DNA of 64,000 bases, from positions 171,406 through 235,405 of the forward strand of contig NZ_CP017639.1 in NCBI RefSeq assembly GCF_001767255.1, in the 5' to 3' direction. Positions 55,356 to 64,000 of this stretch are shown here, one piece after another; position 1 is the stretch's first letter, and every line of letters starts with the position of its first letter. The notes beneath the pieces were generated by a model that was not told the origin of the DNA, made no database searches, and saw only the letters and a program-made list of their open reading frames with translations. Source of the stretch: Corynebacterium sp. NML98-0116 (lineage in GTDB: Bacteria > Actinomycetota > Actinomycetes > Mycobacteriales > Mycobacteriaceae). Made by a program: the position numbers and the translations under genes.

Positions 55356-57149
55356 ATGGATCTCCAAGCACTGATTCAGCGGTTTATTGACGAGACCGGC
55401 CAGATCAAACTCCCGCCGAACTTCACCATCCCGGCCCTGACCGAGATGCTCTACGGGGCGGCGGCACAGGCCGGTGCGACAGACACCATCAATATCCGCT
55501 CGTGGGACTACTCCGCGGACCCGGACGGGGCGCTGCGTACGTTCACGCGCGCGGAAGTGAACACGCGGATCAAGTCGGTAGCGGCGCGCCTGCAGCAGAT
55601 CGGCGCACCGGGGGACCGCGTGGCCATCCTGGCGGGCAACTGCCCTGAGTACATCTTCGGATTCATGGGTGCCATGTACGCTGGCCAGATCCCGGTGCCG
55701 CTCTACGACCCGACCGAGCCAGGCCACGAAGGCCACCTGCGCGCCGTCCTCGCCGACGCCGAGGCCAACGTGGTACTCACTAACAAGCAGGGCGCACCAG
55801 CAGTGCGCGCCTTCTTCGCGGAGCTGCCGGGCAAGGAGCGCCCGCGCATCATCGCGGTCGACGCGCTGCCGGATACACTCGCTGCCAGCTGGGTGGCCGG
55901 ACAGGTGGAGGGGGACGTCGATACGACGGACCATGTGTCCTTCCTGCAGTACACCTCCGGCTCCACCCGCAACCCGGCAGGCGTGATGCTCACCAACGAG
56001 TCCATCGTGTCTAACGTCATCCAGATCTATACGGCGGCGAAGCTGGAACAGCCGATGCGCGTGCCGTGCTGGCTGCCACTGCACCACGACATGGGCATCA
56101 TCATCTCGATGATGCTGATCATCCTTGGCAGCGAGTTCGAGCTATTCACCCCGCGTGACTTCATCCAGCAGCCGATGCGCTGGGTGGAACGCCTCGGTCG
56201 CTGCGAGAGCGACCCGGAGGACATCCACGTCTTCACCGCGGCGCCCAACTTCGCGCTCGAGCTGTGCGCTCGTGCCGTCGGGCACGCGCCGCAGGACCTG
56301 GACCTGTCCGTCCTCGACGCCCTCGTCATCGGTTCTGAGCCGGTGACGAAGCCGAGCGTCGACAGCTTCATTGCGGCCTACGAGGGCTTCAACCTGGACC
56401 GCAAAGCGATGCGCCCCTCCTACGGGCTCGCGGAGGCGACCCTGCTCGTTTCCACCCCGCAGACCCCGGACCGCCCCAAGTTCGTCACCCTCGACCGTGA
56501 CAAGCTCACCGAGGGGCTTGCGGTAGAGACAGATGGCGGCGTTGTGATGGCCTCCAACGGCCAGCCGGTGTCATGGATGCACTTCGCCGTCGTCGACCCG
56601 CAGACCCACGACGAGGTCGCGCCTGGCACCATCGGCGAGCTGTGGGCACACGGCCCGAACATCGCCCTCGGCTACCAGGACCGCGCGCGCGACACCGCCG
56701 ACACCTTCGGCAACACCATCGGCGCCACGCTCCAGGAAGGCCTGCCGAAGGACGGCTGGCTGGCAACAGGGGACCTCGGCACGCTTCTCGACGGCCACCT
56801 CTACATCACCGGTCGCGTCAAGGACCTCATCGTCGTCGCAGGACGCAACCACTACCCGCAGGACATCGAGGCCACCGTCATGGAGGCCAGCGAACATGTG
56901 CGCAAGGATTCGGTGGCGGCGTTTGCGGTGCCGGGGGAGGACGTCGAAAAGCTGGTGTTGCTTGTCGAGCGCGCCGAGACTGCGACCCCGGAAGGCGACG
57001 CCGACGCCATCGCCGCGATCCGCTCCGCCGTGACCGCGAAGCACGGGCTGGCGCCGTCGGACATCCGCTTCTACGCGCCGAACGAGATCGCGCGTTCCTC
57101 CTCAGGCAAGATTGCGCGCCAGGTCAACGCGAAGAACTACCAAGGCTGA
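55356..57149 (+). CDS. fadD32: Long-chain fatty-acyl-AMP ligase FadD32
   Basis: This 597-residue ligase activates a long-chain fatty acid as acyl-AMP and loads it on the N-terminal ACP of Pks13. The AMP-binding P-loop is YTSGSTRNPAGVML at about residue 199. LPLHHDMGI and SYGLAEATLLVS follow, and the C-terminal lobe has TGDLG and GRVKDLIVVAGRNHYPQDIE. The final KIARQ supplies the adenylation lysine. ATG 55356 follows AAGGAG; the GTG six bases before overlaps that site. Confidence 0.95.
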   Translation: MDLQALIQRFIDETGQIKLPPNFTIPALTEMLYGAAAQAGATDTINIRSWDYSADPDGALRTFTRAEVNTRIKSVAARLQQIGAPGDRVAILAGNCPEYIFGFMGAMYAGQIPVPLYDPTEPGHEGHLRAVLADAEANVVLTNKQGAPAVRAFFAELPGKERPRIIAVDALPDTLAASWVAGQVEGDVDTTDHVSFLQYTSGSTRNPAGVMLTNESIVSNVIQIYTAAKLEQPMRVPCWLPLHHDMGIIISMMLIILGSEFELFTPRDFIQQPMRWVERLGRCESDPEDIHVFTAAPNFALELCARAVGHAPQDLDLSVLDALVIGSEPVTKPSVDSFIAAYEGFNLDRKAMRPSYGLAEATLLVSTPQTPDRPKFVTLDRDKLTEGLAVETDGGVVMASNGQPVSWMHFAVVDPQTHDEVAPGTIGELWAHGPNIALGYQDRARDTADTFGNTIGATLQEGLPKDGWLATGDLGTLLDGHLYITGRVKDLIVVAGRNHYPQDIEATVMEASEHVRKDSVAAFAVPGEDVEKLVLLVERAETATPEGDADAIAAIRSAVTAKHGLAPSDIRFYAPNEIARSSSGKIARQVNAKNYQG

Positions 57150-57187
57150 TAACGAAAAGAAAGGCACGACCGATAGGGTTGGATGCT

Positions 57188-60100
57188 ATGAGTGAGAATG
57201 CATTGATCCAGTGGCTGCAACAGTGGGTTGCGGAGACGACCGGTGTGGAAAGCGTTGACGCGACCACCCCGTTTGAGTCCTACGGGCTCTCGTCCCGCGA
57301 CGCAGTGGTTCTCTCCGGGGAACTGGAGAAGCTACTGGGCCGACGCATTGACCCCACCGTGGCCTACCAGTACCCGACGATCGCTGCCTTGGCCCACGCG
57401 CTGACCGCTGACGCCCCGGCGGCGTCGAACGTCGTCGCCACCGGCCGCGACGTGGAGGCGAAGGGTCACGACATCGCCATCGTCGGCACGGCCGGGCGGT
57501 TCCCGGGCGCGAATAACGTGGACGAGTACTGGGAGCTGCTCGCCGCAGGCGAGGTCACGACCGGCCCGCTGCCGGAGGGCCGCTGGTCCGAGTACAACTC
57601 GGACCCGTTCCTGCGCACCAAGATGCGCGAGGAAGCCACCGACGGCGGTTACCTCGACGACATCGCCGCCTTCGACAACGAGTTCTTTGGCCTGTCCCCG
57701 CTGGAGGCGAAGAATATCGATCCGCAGCAGCGCATCATGCTGGAGGTCGCCTGGGAGGCGCTTGAGGACGCCCACATCCCCGCCGACTCGCTGCGTGGGC
57801 AGCGCGTGGGCGTGTTCGTCGGTTCCTCGAATAACGACTACGGCATGCTCATGGGCGCTGACCCGGCGCAGGCGCACCCGTACGCGCTGACCGGCGCGTC
57901 CAGCGCGGTGATCCCGAACCGGATCTCCTACGCCTTCGACTTCCGCGGGCCGTCCATGAACGTGGACACGGCCTGCTCTTCCTCGCTGGTGTCGGTGCAC
58001 CACGCGGTGCGCGCCCTTCGCGAGGGTGAAGCCGACGTCGCCCTCGCCGGCGGCGTGAACATCCTGGCCAACCCGTTTGCTTCCCTGATGTTCTCGGAGC
58101 TGGGCGTGATTTCGCCCTCCGGGAAGATCCACGCATTCTCTGATGACGCGGACGGCATCGTTCGCTCGGAAGCGGCCGGGTTCATCGTGCTCAAGCGCGT
58201 GGAGGACGCCATCGCCGACGGCGACGACATCCTCGCCGTGATCAAGGGCAGCGCCACCAATTCGGACGGCCACTCCAACGGCCTGACCGCCCCGAACCCG
58301 GAGGCCCAGGTGGATGTGCTGCAACAGGCGTACGCCGACGCGGGCGTGGACCCGCGCACCGTCGACCTCGTGGAGGCCCACGGCACCGGCACCATCCTCG
58401 GCGACCCGATTGAGGCCACCGCGCTGGGCCAGGTCTGCGGTGCCGGACGCGAGGCTGGCCAGCCGCTGCTGCTCGGCTCGGCGAAGTCGAATATCGGCCA
58501 CTCGGAGTCCGCCGCGGGCGTGGCCGCGCTGATCAAGGTCGTCCAGGCCCTGCAGCACGACACGATCCCGGCCATGGCGAACTTCGCGGGCCCGAACCGC
58601 TACGTCGACTTCGACGCCAACAACCTCGAGGTCGTCGAGGACCCGCGCGAGTGGCCGCAGTACTCCGGCCGTCGCGTGGCGGGTGTCTCCGGCTTCGGCT
58701 TCGGCGGCACGAACGCGCACGTCGTGGTCAAGGAGTTCGATCCCGCAGACTACGAGGCAGCGCCGCAGTGCCCCGAGGCGCTCACCGGTGTATCAGCGGC
58801 CGTCCTGCCCGTCAGTGGCCTGTTGACCTCGCGGCGCAAGTCCGCGGCAGCCGAGCTGGCCGACGCGCTCGAGGGACGCCCGGACGCCGACCTTATTCCT
58901 CTTGCGCGTTCGTTGGCGCTGCGTAACCACGGCCGTTCCGCCGCGGTAGTCACTGCCGCCACGACCGAGGAGGCAGTAAAGAGGCTGCGCCAGGTCGCCG
59001 AGGGCAAAATCGGTCCCGGGATCGCCGTGGCGGATTCGCCGAACGCGCTCGGCCCGGTCTTCGTCTATTCCGGCTTCGGCTCCCAGCACCGCAAGATGGC
59101 CAAGCAGCTCATGGAGTTTTCGCCGTTGTTCGCGCAGCGGATGCGTGAGCTGGACTCAATCGTCCAGTTCGAGGCCGGCTGGTCCATCATCGAAATCATC
59201 GAGGACGACGGCCTGACCTACGACACCGAAACCGGCCAGGTCGCGGTGACCGCGTACCAGATCGCGCTGACCGACATGCTGGACGCCGCCGGTATCCGCC
59301 CGGCAGCCGTGATGGGCATGTCCATGGGCGAGATCGCCGCGGGCTACGCCTCCGGCGGCATCAGCGCAAAGGACGCGATGGTGATCGCGTGCCACCGCGC
59401 CCGCCTGATGGGCGAGGGCGAAGCGCTCACCGCCGACACCGACGCCGAGGGCGCTATGGCCGTCGTCGAATTGAGTGCCGATCAATTGGAGGGCACGGGC
59501 GTCGAAGCAGCTGTGTTCGCCGGCCCTGGCATGCTCACCGTGGGCGGCCCCGTTGGTGCGGTGAAGGGGCTCGTCGAGAAGCTGGAAGGCGAAGGCAAGT
59601 TCGCGCGACTGATGCGCGTGCGCGGCGCCGGGCACACGAGTGCGCTCGACCCGATCCTGGGTGACCTGGCCGCGCAGATCGCCGGGATTGAGGCCCACCC
59701 ACTGCGGATCCCTCTGCTGAGCAGCGTTGACGAGCGGGTGGTGTACCAGCCGGGCCAGGTTGTGCACACCGACGAATACTTCCTGCGCATGACGCGTCAG
59801 CCGGTCTACATCCAGCAGGCCACCGAGACCGCGTTCGCCGAGGGCTACACCACGCTCGTGGAGGTCGCGCCAAACCCGGTGGCGATCATGGGCCTGATGA
59901 ATACCGCGTTCGCCTCGGGCAAGCCGGACGCGCAGCTGCTGTTTACCTGCAAGCGCAAGGTCGACGAGGTGGAGTCCATCCTGGACCTCGCCGCGAAGCT
60001 CTACGTCACCGGCACCGCCGTCGACTTCACAGCGTTCTACGGCCGCGGCCCGCGTATCGACGCCCCACTGACCCAGTTCAAGCGCTCCGAGTTCTGGACC

Positions 60101-61918
60101 GATGCGCGCCCCGCGTCCGCGCACACCTCGCTGCTCGGCGCGAAGGTGCGCCTGCCGGAGGGTCAGGTCGCGTACTCGACGGCCGCGGACACGCTGTTTA
60201 GCCCGCACCAGATTATCGACGCCGTCGCCGCCGAAGTCCTGCCCGGCTCCCGGGTGGTGGCCTACGAGGACCACGACGTACTTCCTGCCGAGGGTGACGT
60301 GACCACGATCGCGGCGACCTCGCTCGGCGGGGTGAGCGTGAAGGTCTTCCACGAGGACACCCTGCTGGCGGAGGGCTTCGCTACCGCACTCAACCTTGGC
60401 GGCGCTGTTGAGGAGGACTCAACCGCAGCTGCTCCTGCCGCAGTGGCTGAGGCTGCTGGTGAAGGCGCGCCAGTCGCGGACGAGCTCGCCGACGTCGACG
60501 CCATCCGCTGGGACCCGAACTCCGGCGAGTCCGTCGCCCAGCGCCTGCGCTCCATCGTGTCCGAGTCCATGGGCTACGACGCCGAGGACCTCCCCGACGA
60601 GCTACCGCTCATCGACCTCGGCCTGGACTCGCTGATGGGCATGCGCATCAAGAACCGCGTGGAGAACGACTTCCAGATCCCGCCGCTGCCGGTACAAACG
60701 CTTCGCGACGCTTCCGTCGCCGACGTCATCCGCATCGTCGAGGACGCGGTCGCCGGGGTGCAGTCGGAGGCCGCTGAGGCTGCCGCCCAGCCCGCTGAGC
60801 CCGCCGATGCTGCTGCCGCCGAGCCCGCCGAGAAGCCTGAGGGTGCCCAGGGTGTGGGCGTCGCACCGCGCGACGCCTCGGAGCGCATGGTTTTCGGCGC
60901 GTGGGCCAAGTTCACCGGCACCGCAGCAGCCGGAGTGACCTCCGAACTGCCCACCATCGACGACGCGCAGGCCGAAGCCATCGCCAACCACCTGAGCGAG
61001 CGTTCCGGCATCACTGTGACCGCCGAGCAGGTCAAGGACGCGGAGACGCTCGAGCCGCTCGCCGACATCGTGCGCGAGGGTCTCGAGACCGAGGTCGAGG
61101 GCAATATCCGCGTGCTGCAGCAACCAGAACACACCACCAAGCCGCCCGTGTTCGTGTTCCACCCGGCCGGCGGGTCCAGTGCGGTGTACCAGCCGTTGGC
61201 TCGTCGATTAGAAGATGACGTCGCGGTGTACGGCGTCGAGCGACTCGAGGGCACCCTCGAAGAGCGCGCCGCCGCCTACGTGGAAGACATCAACCGCATC
61301 GCGCCCGAGGGTAAGGTCGTGCTCGCTGGCTGGTCTTTCGGCGGCGCACTCGCCTACGAGGTGGCGCACCAGCTGGGCAACGACCGCATCGCCTACATCG
61401 CGCTGCTGGACACCACCCAGCCGTCAGAGCCCGCCCCCGACACCCCGGAGGAGACCAAGGCGCGTTGGGAGCGCTACGCCAAGTTCGCCAAGGACACCTA
61501 CGGGCTGGACTTCCCGGTGCCCTTCGACCTGCTGGAGTCGGCCGGGGAGGACGCGGTGCTCAACATGCTGGCGGAGTTCCTCGCCACCACTGACGCCTCC
61601 GAGCACGGGCTCGCCGCCGGGGTGCTGGAGCACCAGCGCGCGTCGTTCGTCGATAACCAGATCCTCAACCGCCTCGACTTCGCCCGTTGGGCGGACGTGC
61701 AGGTGCCGGTGCTGCTGTTCCGCGCCGAGCGCATGCACGACGGCGCCATTACCCTGGAGCCGGCCTACGCCCACATTGACGAGGACGGCGGCTGGGGCGC
61801 TATCGTGAAGGATTTGACGATCGTCCATCTGCCGGGCGACCATTTGGCAGTAGTTGACGAGCCCGCGGTTGGCATCGTGGGCAAGTACATGAACGAATGG
61901 ATTGATAATGGCAACTAG
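57188..61918 (+). CDS. pks13: Polyketide synthase Pks13 (corynomycolate condensing enzyme)
   Basis: This 1576-residue enzyme performs the Claisen condensation that makes the mycolate skeleton. Domains in order are: N-terminal ACP (GLSSRD, Ser36), ketosynthase (about 92-520; Cys263 in VDTACSSSLVS, with EAHGTGT and NIGHSE), acyltransferase (about 620-940; Ser712 in GMSMGE), C-terminal ACP (GLDSLMG, Ser1148), an Ala/Pro/Glu-rich linker, and thioesterase (GWSFGGA, Ser1383; terminal His in GDHLAVVD). It accepts the acyl-AMP from FadD32 and a carboxyacyl-CoA from the AccD carboxylase. It overlaps accD by 11 bp. Confidence 0.97.
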   Translation: MSENALIQWLQQWVAETTGVESVDATTPFESYGLSSRDAVVLSGELEKLLGRRIDPTVAYQYPTIAALAHALTADAPAASNVVATGRDVEAKGHDIAIVGTAGRFPGANNVDEYWELLAAGEVTTGPLPEGRWSEYNSDPFLRTKMREEATDGGYLDDIAAFDNEFFGLSPLEAKNIDPQQRIMLEVAWEALEDAHIPADSLRGQRVGVFVGSSNNDYGMLMGADPAQAHPYALTGASSAVIPNRISYAFDFRGPSMNVDTACSSSLVSVHHAVRALREGEADVALAGGVNILANPFASLMFSELGVISPSGKIHAFSDDADGIVRSEAAGFIVLKRVEDAIADGDDILAVIKGSATNSDGHSNGLTAPNPEAQVDVLQQAYADAGVDPRTVDLVEAHGTGTILGDPIEATALGQVCGAGREAGQPLLLGSAKSNIGHSESAAGVAALIKVVQALQHDTIPAMANFAGPNRYVDFDANNLEVVEDPREWPQYSGRRVAGVSGFGFGGTNAHVVVKEFDPADYEAAPQCPEALTGVSAAVLPVSGLLTSRRKSAAAELADALEGRPDADLIPLARSLALRNHGRSAAVVTAATTEEAVKRLRQVAEGKIGPGIAVADSPNALGPVFVYSGFGSQHRKMAKQLMEFSPLFAQRMRELDSIVQFEAGWSIIEIIEDDGLTYDTETGQVAVTAYQIALTDMLDAAGIRPAAVMGMSMGEIAAGYASGGISAKDAMVIACHRARLMGEGEALTADTDAEGAMAVVELSADQLEGTGVEAAVFAGPGMLTVGGPVGAVKGLVEKLEGEGKFARLMRVRGAGHTSALDPILGDLAAQIAGIEAHPLRIPLLSSVDERVVYQPGQVVHTDEYFLRMTRQPVYIQQATETAFAEGYTTLVEVAPNPVAIMGLMNTAFASGKPDAQLLFTCKRKVDEVESILDLAAKLYVTGTAVDFTAFYGRGPRIDAPLTQFKRSEFWTDARPASAHTSLLGAKVRLPEGQVAYSTAADTLFSPHQIIDAVAAEVLPGSRVVAYEDHDVLPAEGDVTTIAATSLGGVSVKVFHEDTLLAEGFATALNLGGAVEEDSTAAAPAAVAEAAGEGAPVADELADVDAIRWDPNSGESVAQRLRSIVSESMGYDAEDLPDELPLIDLGLDSLMGMRIKNRVENDFQIPPLPVQTLRDASVADVIRIVEDAVAGVQSEAAEAAAQPAEPADAAAAEPAEKPEGAQGVGVAPRDASERMVFGAWAKFTGTAAAGVTSELPTIDDAQAEAIANHLSERSGITVTAEQVKDAETLEPLADIVREGLETEVEGNIRVLQQPEHTTKPPVFVFHPAGGSSAVYQPLARRLEDDVAVYGVERLEGTLEERAAAYVEDINRIAPEGKVVLAGWSFGGALAYEVAHQLGNDRIAYIALLDTTQPSEPAPDTPEETKARWERYAKFAKDTYGLDFPVPFDLLESAGEDAVLNMLAEFLATTDASEHGLAAGVLEHQRASFVDNQILNRLDFARWADVQVPVLLFRAERMHDGAITLEPAYAHIDEDGGWGAIVKDLTIVHLPGDHLAVVDEPAVGIVGKYMNEWIDNGN

Positions 61919-63452
61919 CGCAGAAAAGCTCGCTGACCTGCGTGCACGTCTAGAAAAAGCGCAGGACCCCGGTTCTGAGCGCTCGCGGAAGCGCCGCGAC
62001 GACGCCGGGAACACCACCCCGCGCCAGCGCATCGCCGCGCTTCTCGACGAAGGCTCCTTCGTTGAGATCGGCGCCCTGGCCCGCACACCCGGCGACGAGA
62101 AAGCCGTCTACTCCGACGGCGTCGTCACCGGCTACGGGCGTGTTGACGGCCGCCCCGTCGCCGTCTACGCCCACGACAAAACCGTCTACGGCGGTTCCGT
62201 CGGCGTGACCTTCGGCCGCAAGGTCGTCGAGGTCATGGAGTTCGCCATCAAGATCGGCTGCCCCGTCATCGGCATCCAGGACTCCGGCGGCGCCCGCATC
62301 CAGGACGCCGTGACCTCCCTGGCCATGTACTCCGAGATCGCACGCCGCCAGCTCCCGCTGTCCGGCCGCAGCCCGCAGATCTCCATCATGCTGGGTAAAT
62401 CCGCCGGCGGCGCCGTCTACGCGCCCGTAACCACCGACTTCGTCGTCGCCGTCGACGGCCAGTCCGAAATGTACGTCACCGGCCCCAACGTCATCCGCGA
62501 AGTCACCGGCGAAGACATCACCTCCGCCGAACTCGGTGGCGCCCGCGTGCAGGAGCAGTCCGGCAATATCCAGGCCGTCGTCGGCTCCGAGGAAGAAGCC
62601 TTCGACTACGTCCGCGACCTCCTCGCCCACCTGCCGACGTCCACCTTCGACCCAGCCCCCGTCGAATGGGCCCCCGAGGACGACGACCTCGACGACTCCG
62701 CCCTCGACACCTTCATGCCCGACGACACCAACGCCGGCTACGACATGATGGACCTCCTCGTGCAGCTCGGCGACGACGAGGACCTCGTCGAAATCCAAGC
62801 CGGCTACGCCGAGAACCTCATTTGCGCCTTCGGGCGCATCGACGGCCGCACCGTCGGATTTGTCGCCAACAACCCCATGTACCAGGCCGGGTGCATCGAC
62901 GCCGACGCCGCCGACAAAGGCGCGCGCTTCATCCGCACCTGCGACGCCTACAACATCCCCCTCGTCTTCGTCGTGGACACGCCCGGCTACCTGCCCGGCG
63001 TCGACCAGGAGCGCGAGGGCCTCATCCACCGCGGCGCCAAGCTAGCGTTCGCCGTCGTGGAGGCCACCGTGCCGAAGGTCACCCTCATCGTGCGCAAGGC
63101 GTACGGCGGCGCCTACGCCGTCATGGGGTCCAAGAACCTCACCGGCGACATCAACCTCGCCTGGCCGACCGCGCAGATCGCCGTCATGGGCTCCTCCGCC
63201 GCGGTCGTGATGATCCAGGGCAAGCAGCTCGCCGCCATCGAGGACCCCGTCCAGCGCGAAGCGATGAAGAAGATGTTCATGGACTTCTACGACGAAACCA
63301 TGACCTCCCCATACGTCGCCGCCGAGCGCGGGTTCATCGACTCAATGATCGAGCCGTCCCAAACCCGCATCTCGTTACGACGCGCCCTTCGCCAACTTGC
63401 CACCAAACAAGAGCAAGACCTGCCGAAGAAGCACACCATCAGCCCGCTCTAA
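61908..63452 (+). CDS. Acyl-CoA carboxylase beta subunit (AccD4-type)
   Basis: This 514-residue carboxyltransferase subunit, with an AccA-type biotin subunit encoded elsewhere, carboxylates the long-chain acyl-CoA used by Pks13. Oxyanion-hole blocks are GIQDSGGARIQDAV ... GKSAGGAVYAP in the N-lobe and VDTPGYLPGVDQE ... RKAYGGAYAVMGSK in the C-lobe. Location directly after pks13 fits the AccD4/AccD3 subunit of mycolate synthesis. ATG 61908 was chosen over an earlier TTG. Confidence 0.93.
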   Translation: MATSAEKLADLRARLEKAQDPGSERSRKRRDDAGNTTPRQRIAALLDEGSFVEIGALARTPGDEKAVYSDGVVTGYGRVDGRPVAVYAHDKTVYGGSVGVTFGRKVVEVMEFAIKIGCPVIGIQDSGGARIQDAVTSLAMYSEIARRQLPLSGRSPQISIMLGKSAGGAVYAPVTTDFVVAVDGQSEMYVTGPNVIREVTGEDITSAELGGARVQEQSGNIQAVVGSEEEAFDYVRDLLAHLPTSTFDPAPVEWAPEDDDLDDSALDTFMPDDTNAGYDMMDLLVQLGDDEDLVEIQAGYAENLICAFGRIDGRTVGFVANNPMYQAGCIDADAADKGARFIRTCDAYNIPLVFVVDTPGYLPGVDQEREGLIHRGAKLAFAVVEATVPKVTLIVRKAYGGAYAVMGSKNLTGDINLAWPTAQIAVMGSSAAVVMIQGKQLAAIEDPVQREAMKKMFMDFYDETMTSPYVAAERGFIDSMIEPSQTRISLRRALRQLATKQEQDLPKKHTISPL

Positions 63453-63473
63453 CACTCAAAGGAGAAGAATTTC

Positions 63474-63587
63474 ATGCTTTCCTCTGCACTCGACATCGCC
63501 GGAGACATCATCAACCACCTCGTGTGGATGGTCTACGCCCTTCAGGGCGGCGACTTCCTCGCAAACATGGGTTGGCTGTCGAGCTAA
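63474..63587 (+). CDS. Small peptide, 37 aa, downstream of accD
   Basis: This 37-residue frame starts MLSSALDIAGDIINHLVWMV and ends NMGWLSS, behind a perfect AAAGGAGAAG site, 21 bp after the accD stop. It would form one amphipathic helix and has no signal peptide, no Cys and few charges. Small acidic helical peptides of this kind form the C. glutamicum outer-membrane porins PorA and PorH, but I see no sequence identity that proves relation. It likely belongs to the fadD32-pks13-accD operon. Its stop overlaps the convergent DUF3054 gene. Confidence 0.6.
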   Translation: MLSSALDIAGDIINHLVWMVYALQGGDFLANMGWLSS

Positions 63588-63928
63588 CGCCGCTTCAGGA
63601 CAAGTTTCGCTGTCCCGCGCCACCCCAGCATGAGCAGCGCCGACATGCTGCTCGCCACGATGACGAACGAGTAGTGCGGCAGCTTGTGGCGGTAGAAGCC
63701 CCAGATGATCAGGCCGACCACGATCGTGATGAGCCAGATCAGCCACCCCTTATCCTTGCGGGTGGCCAGCCACGCCAGCCCCAGCCCAGTCGCGAACGGC
63801 AGGAAGGTTTCCAACCAGCCGAAGAAGTTCAGCGGCATCTCTTCGGTCTGGTGCGCGATGCGCGCGAGCAGCGCGAACGCGGCGATGGCAACGTAGTCAG
63901 CAGCAATTGCGTACGGTTTTTTGATCAT
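63584..63928 (-). CDS. DUF3054 family membrane protein
   Basis: This 114-residue protein has four membrane helices (AADYVAIAAFALLARIAH, FGWLETFLPFATGLGLAWLA, LIWLITIVVGLIIWGFY and YSFVIVASSMSALLMLGW). The pattern D-x-VAIAAFALLAR-x-AH near the N-terminus is that of DUF3054, of unknown function. ATG 63928. The sequence from 63929 to the window end shows no gene. Confidence 0.85.
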   Translation of the reverse strand: MIKKPYAIAADYVAIAAFALLARIAHQTEEMPLNFFGWLETFLPFATGLGLAWLATRKDKGWLIWLITIVVGLIIWGFYRHKLPHYSFVIVASSMSALLMLGWRGTAKLVLKRR

Positions 63929-64000
63929 GCCAGACAGTCTAACCCGGTGCCTGGTTGCGTCGGTAGGCCGCTGGTAGGTGCCGCAAAACCTGCTTAGCGA

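Noticed and set aside
56573..57187. In-frame upstream extension of the pks13 frame
   Set aside because: It lies inside fadD32 in another frame and is Arg/His-rich shadow sequence. The conserved N-terminal ACP of Pks13 begins at ATG 57188.
61950..63029. Antisense frame (359 codons) opposite accD
   Set aside because: It is extremely rich in Val, Gly and Asp, a mirror of GC-biased accD codons. accD is clearly the coding strand.

Overview
The window comes from a GC-rich, mycolate-producing actinobacterium, almost certainly a Corynebacterium. Three things point there. The rRNA operon has no tRNA in its 16S-23S spacer. The right half carries the Corynebacteriales arabinogalactan and corynomycolate gene order (glf ... 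glfT2 - DPPR phosphatase - ubiA - aftB - mycolyltransferases - cutinase-like lipase - fadD32 - pks13 - accD). DtxR-type iron boxes and leaderless promoters are also present. I cannot name the species from the sequence alone.

Layout. 1-5660: a complete rrn operon (16S, 23S, 5S) with a terminator. 5.8-16.2 kb: core genes, namely an RluA-type pseudouridine synthase, a tiny amphipathic protein, a universal stress protein, a TetR regulator, a second-type YidC, a class E sortase, a NarL-type two-component pair, an Lsr2-like protein and a RecB-like nuclease. 16.2-25.1 kb: an MFS exporter, sodA/msrA (divergent oxidative-stress genes), an LCP protein, a CPBP protease, pheA, a zincin and a septum-formation protein. 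25.1-30.3 kb: a FarR-like GntR regulator with an apparent frameshift, divergent from serS-plsC-HAD-glpK. 30.3-33.5 kb: a secreted amidase and glf.

33.5-44.9 kb is an accessory segment splitting glf from glfT2. It holds palindromic repeats, a Fic protein, membrane proteins, a DtxR-boxed ferric-siderophore uptake cluster (SIP reductase, two FecCD permeases, ATPase, binding lipoprotein), an internally deleted MFS-CBS gene, and a DUF4143 ATPase behind 23-bp tandem repeats. Two nested pairs of direct repeats (30 bp and 38 bp) bracket the siderophore cluster, which suggests the segment was assembled by recombination. 45-64 kb: the cell-wall cluster. GlfT2, the DPPR synthase/phosphatase and AftB build arabinogalactan. 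FadD32, Pks13 and AccD make corynomycolate. Two secreted mycolyltransferases attach it.

The most interesting unexplained items are: two families of dispersed ~80-93 bp palindromic elements; a 24-residue peptide gene with its own promoter, overlapping inverted repeat and strong terminator; small envelope-peptide candidates next to accD and the stress-protein gene; an isolated, strong DtxR box near sodA; and the frameshifted FarR-like regulator. I saw no tRNA gene, CRISPR array, transposase or integrase in the window.
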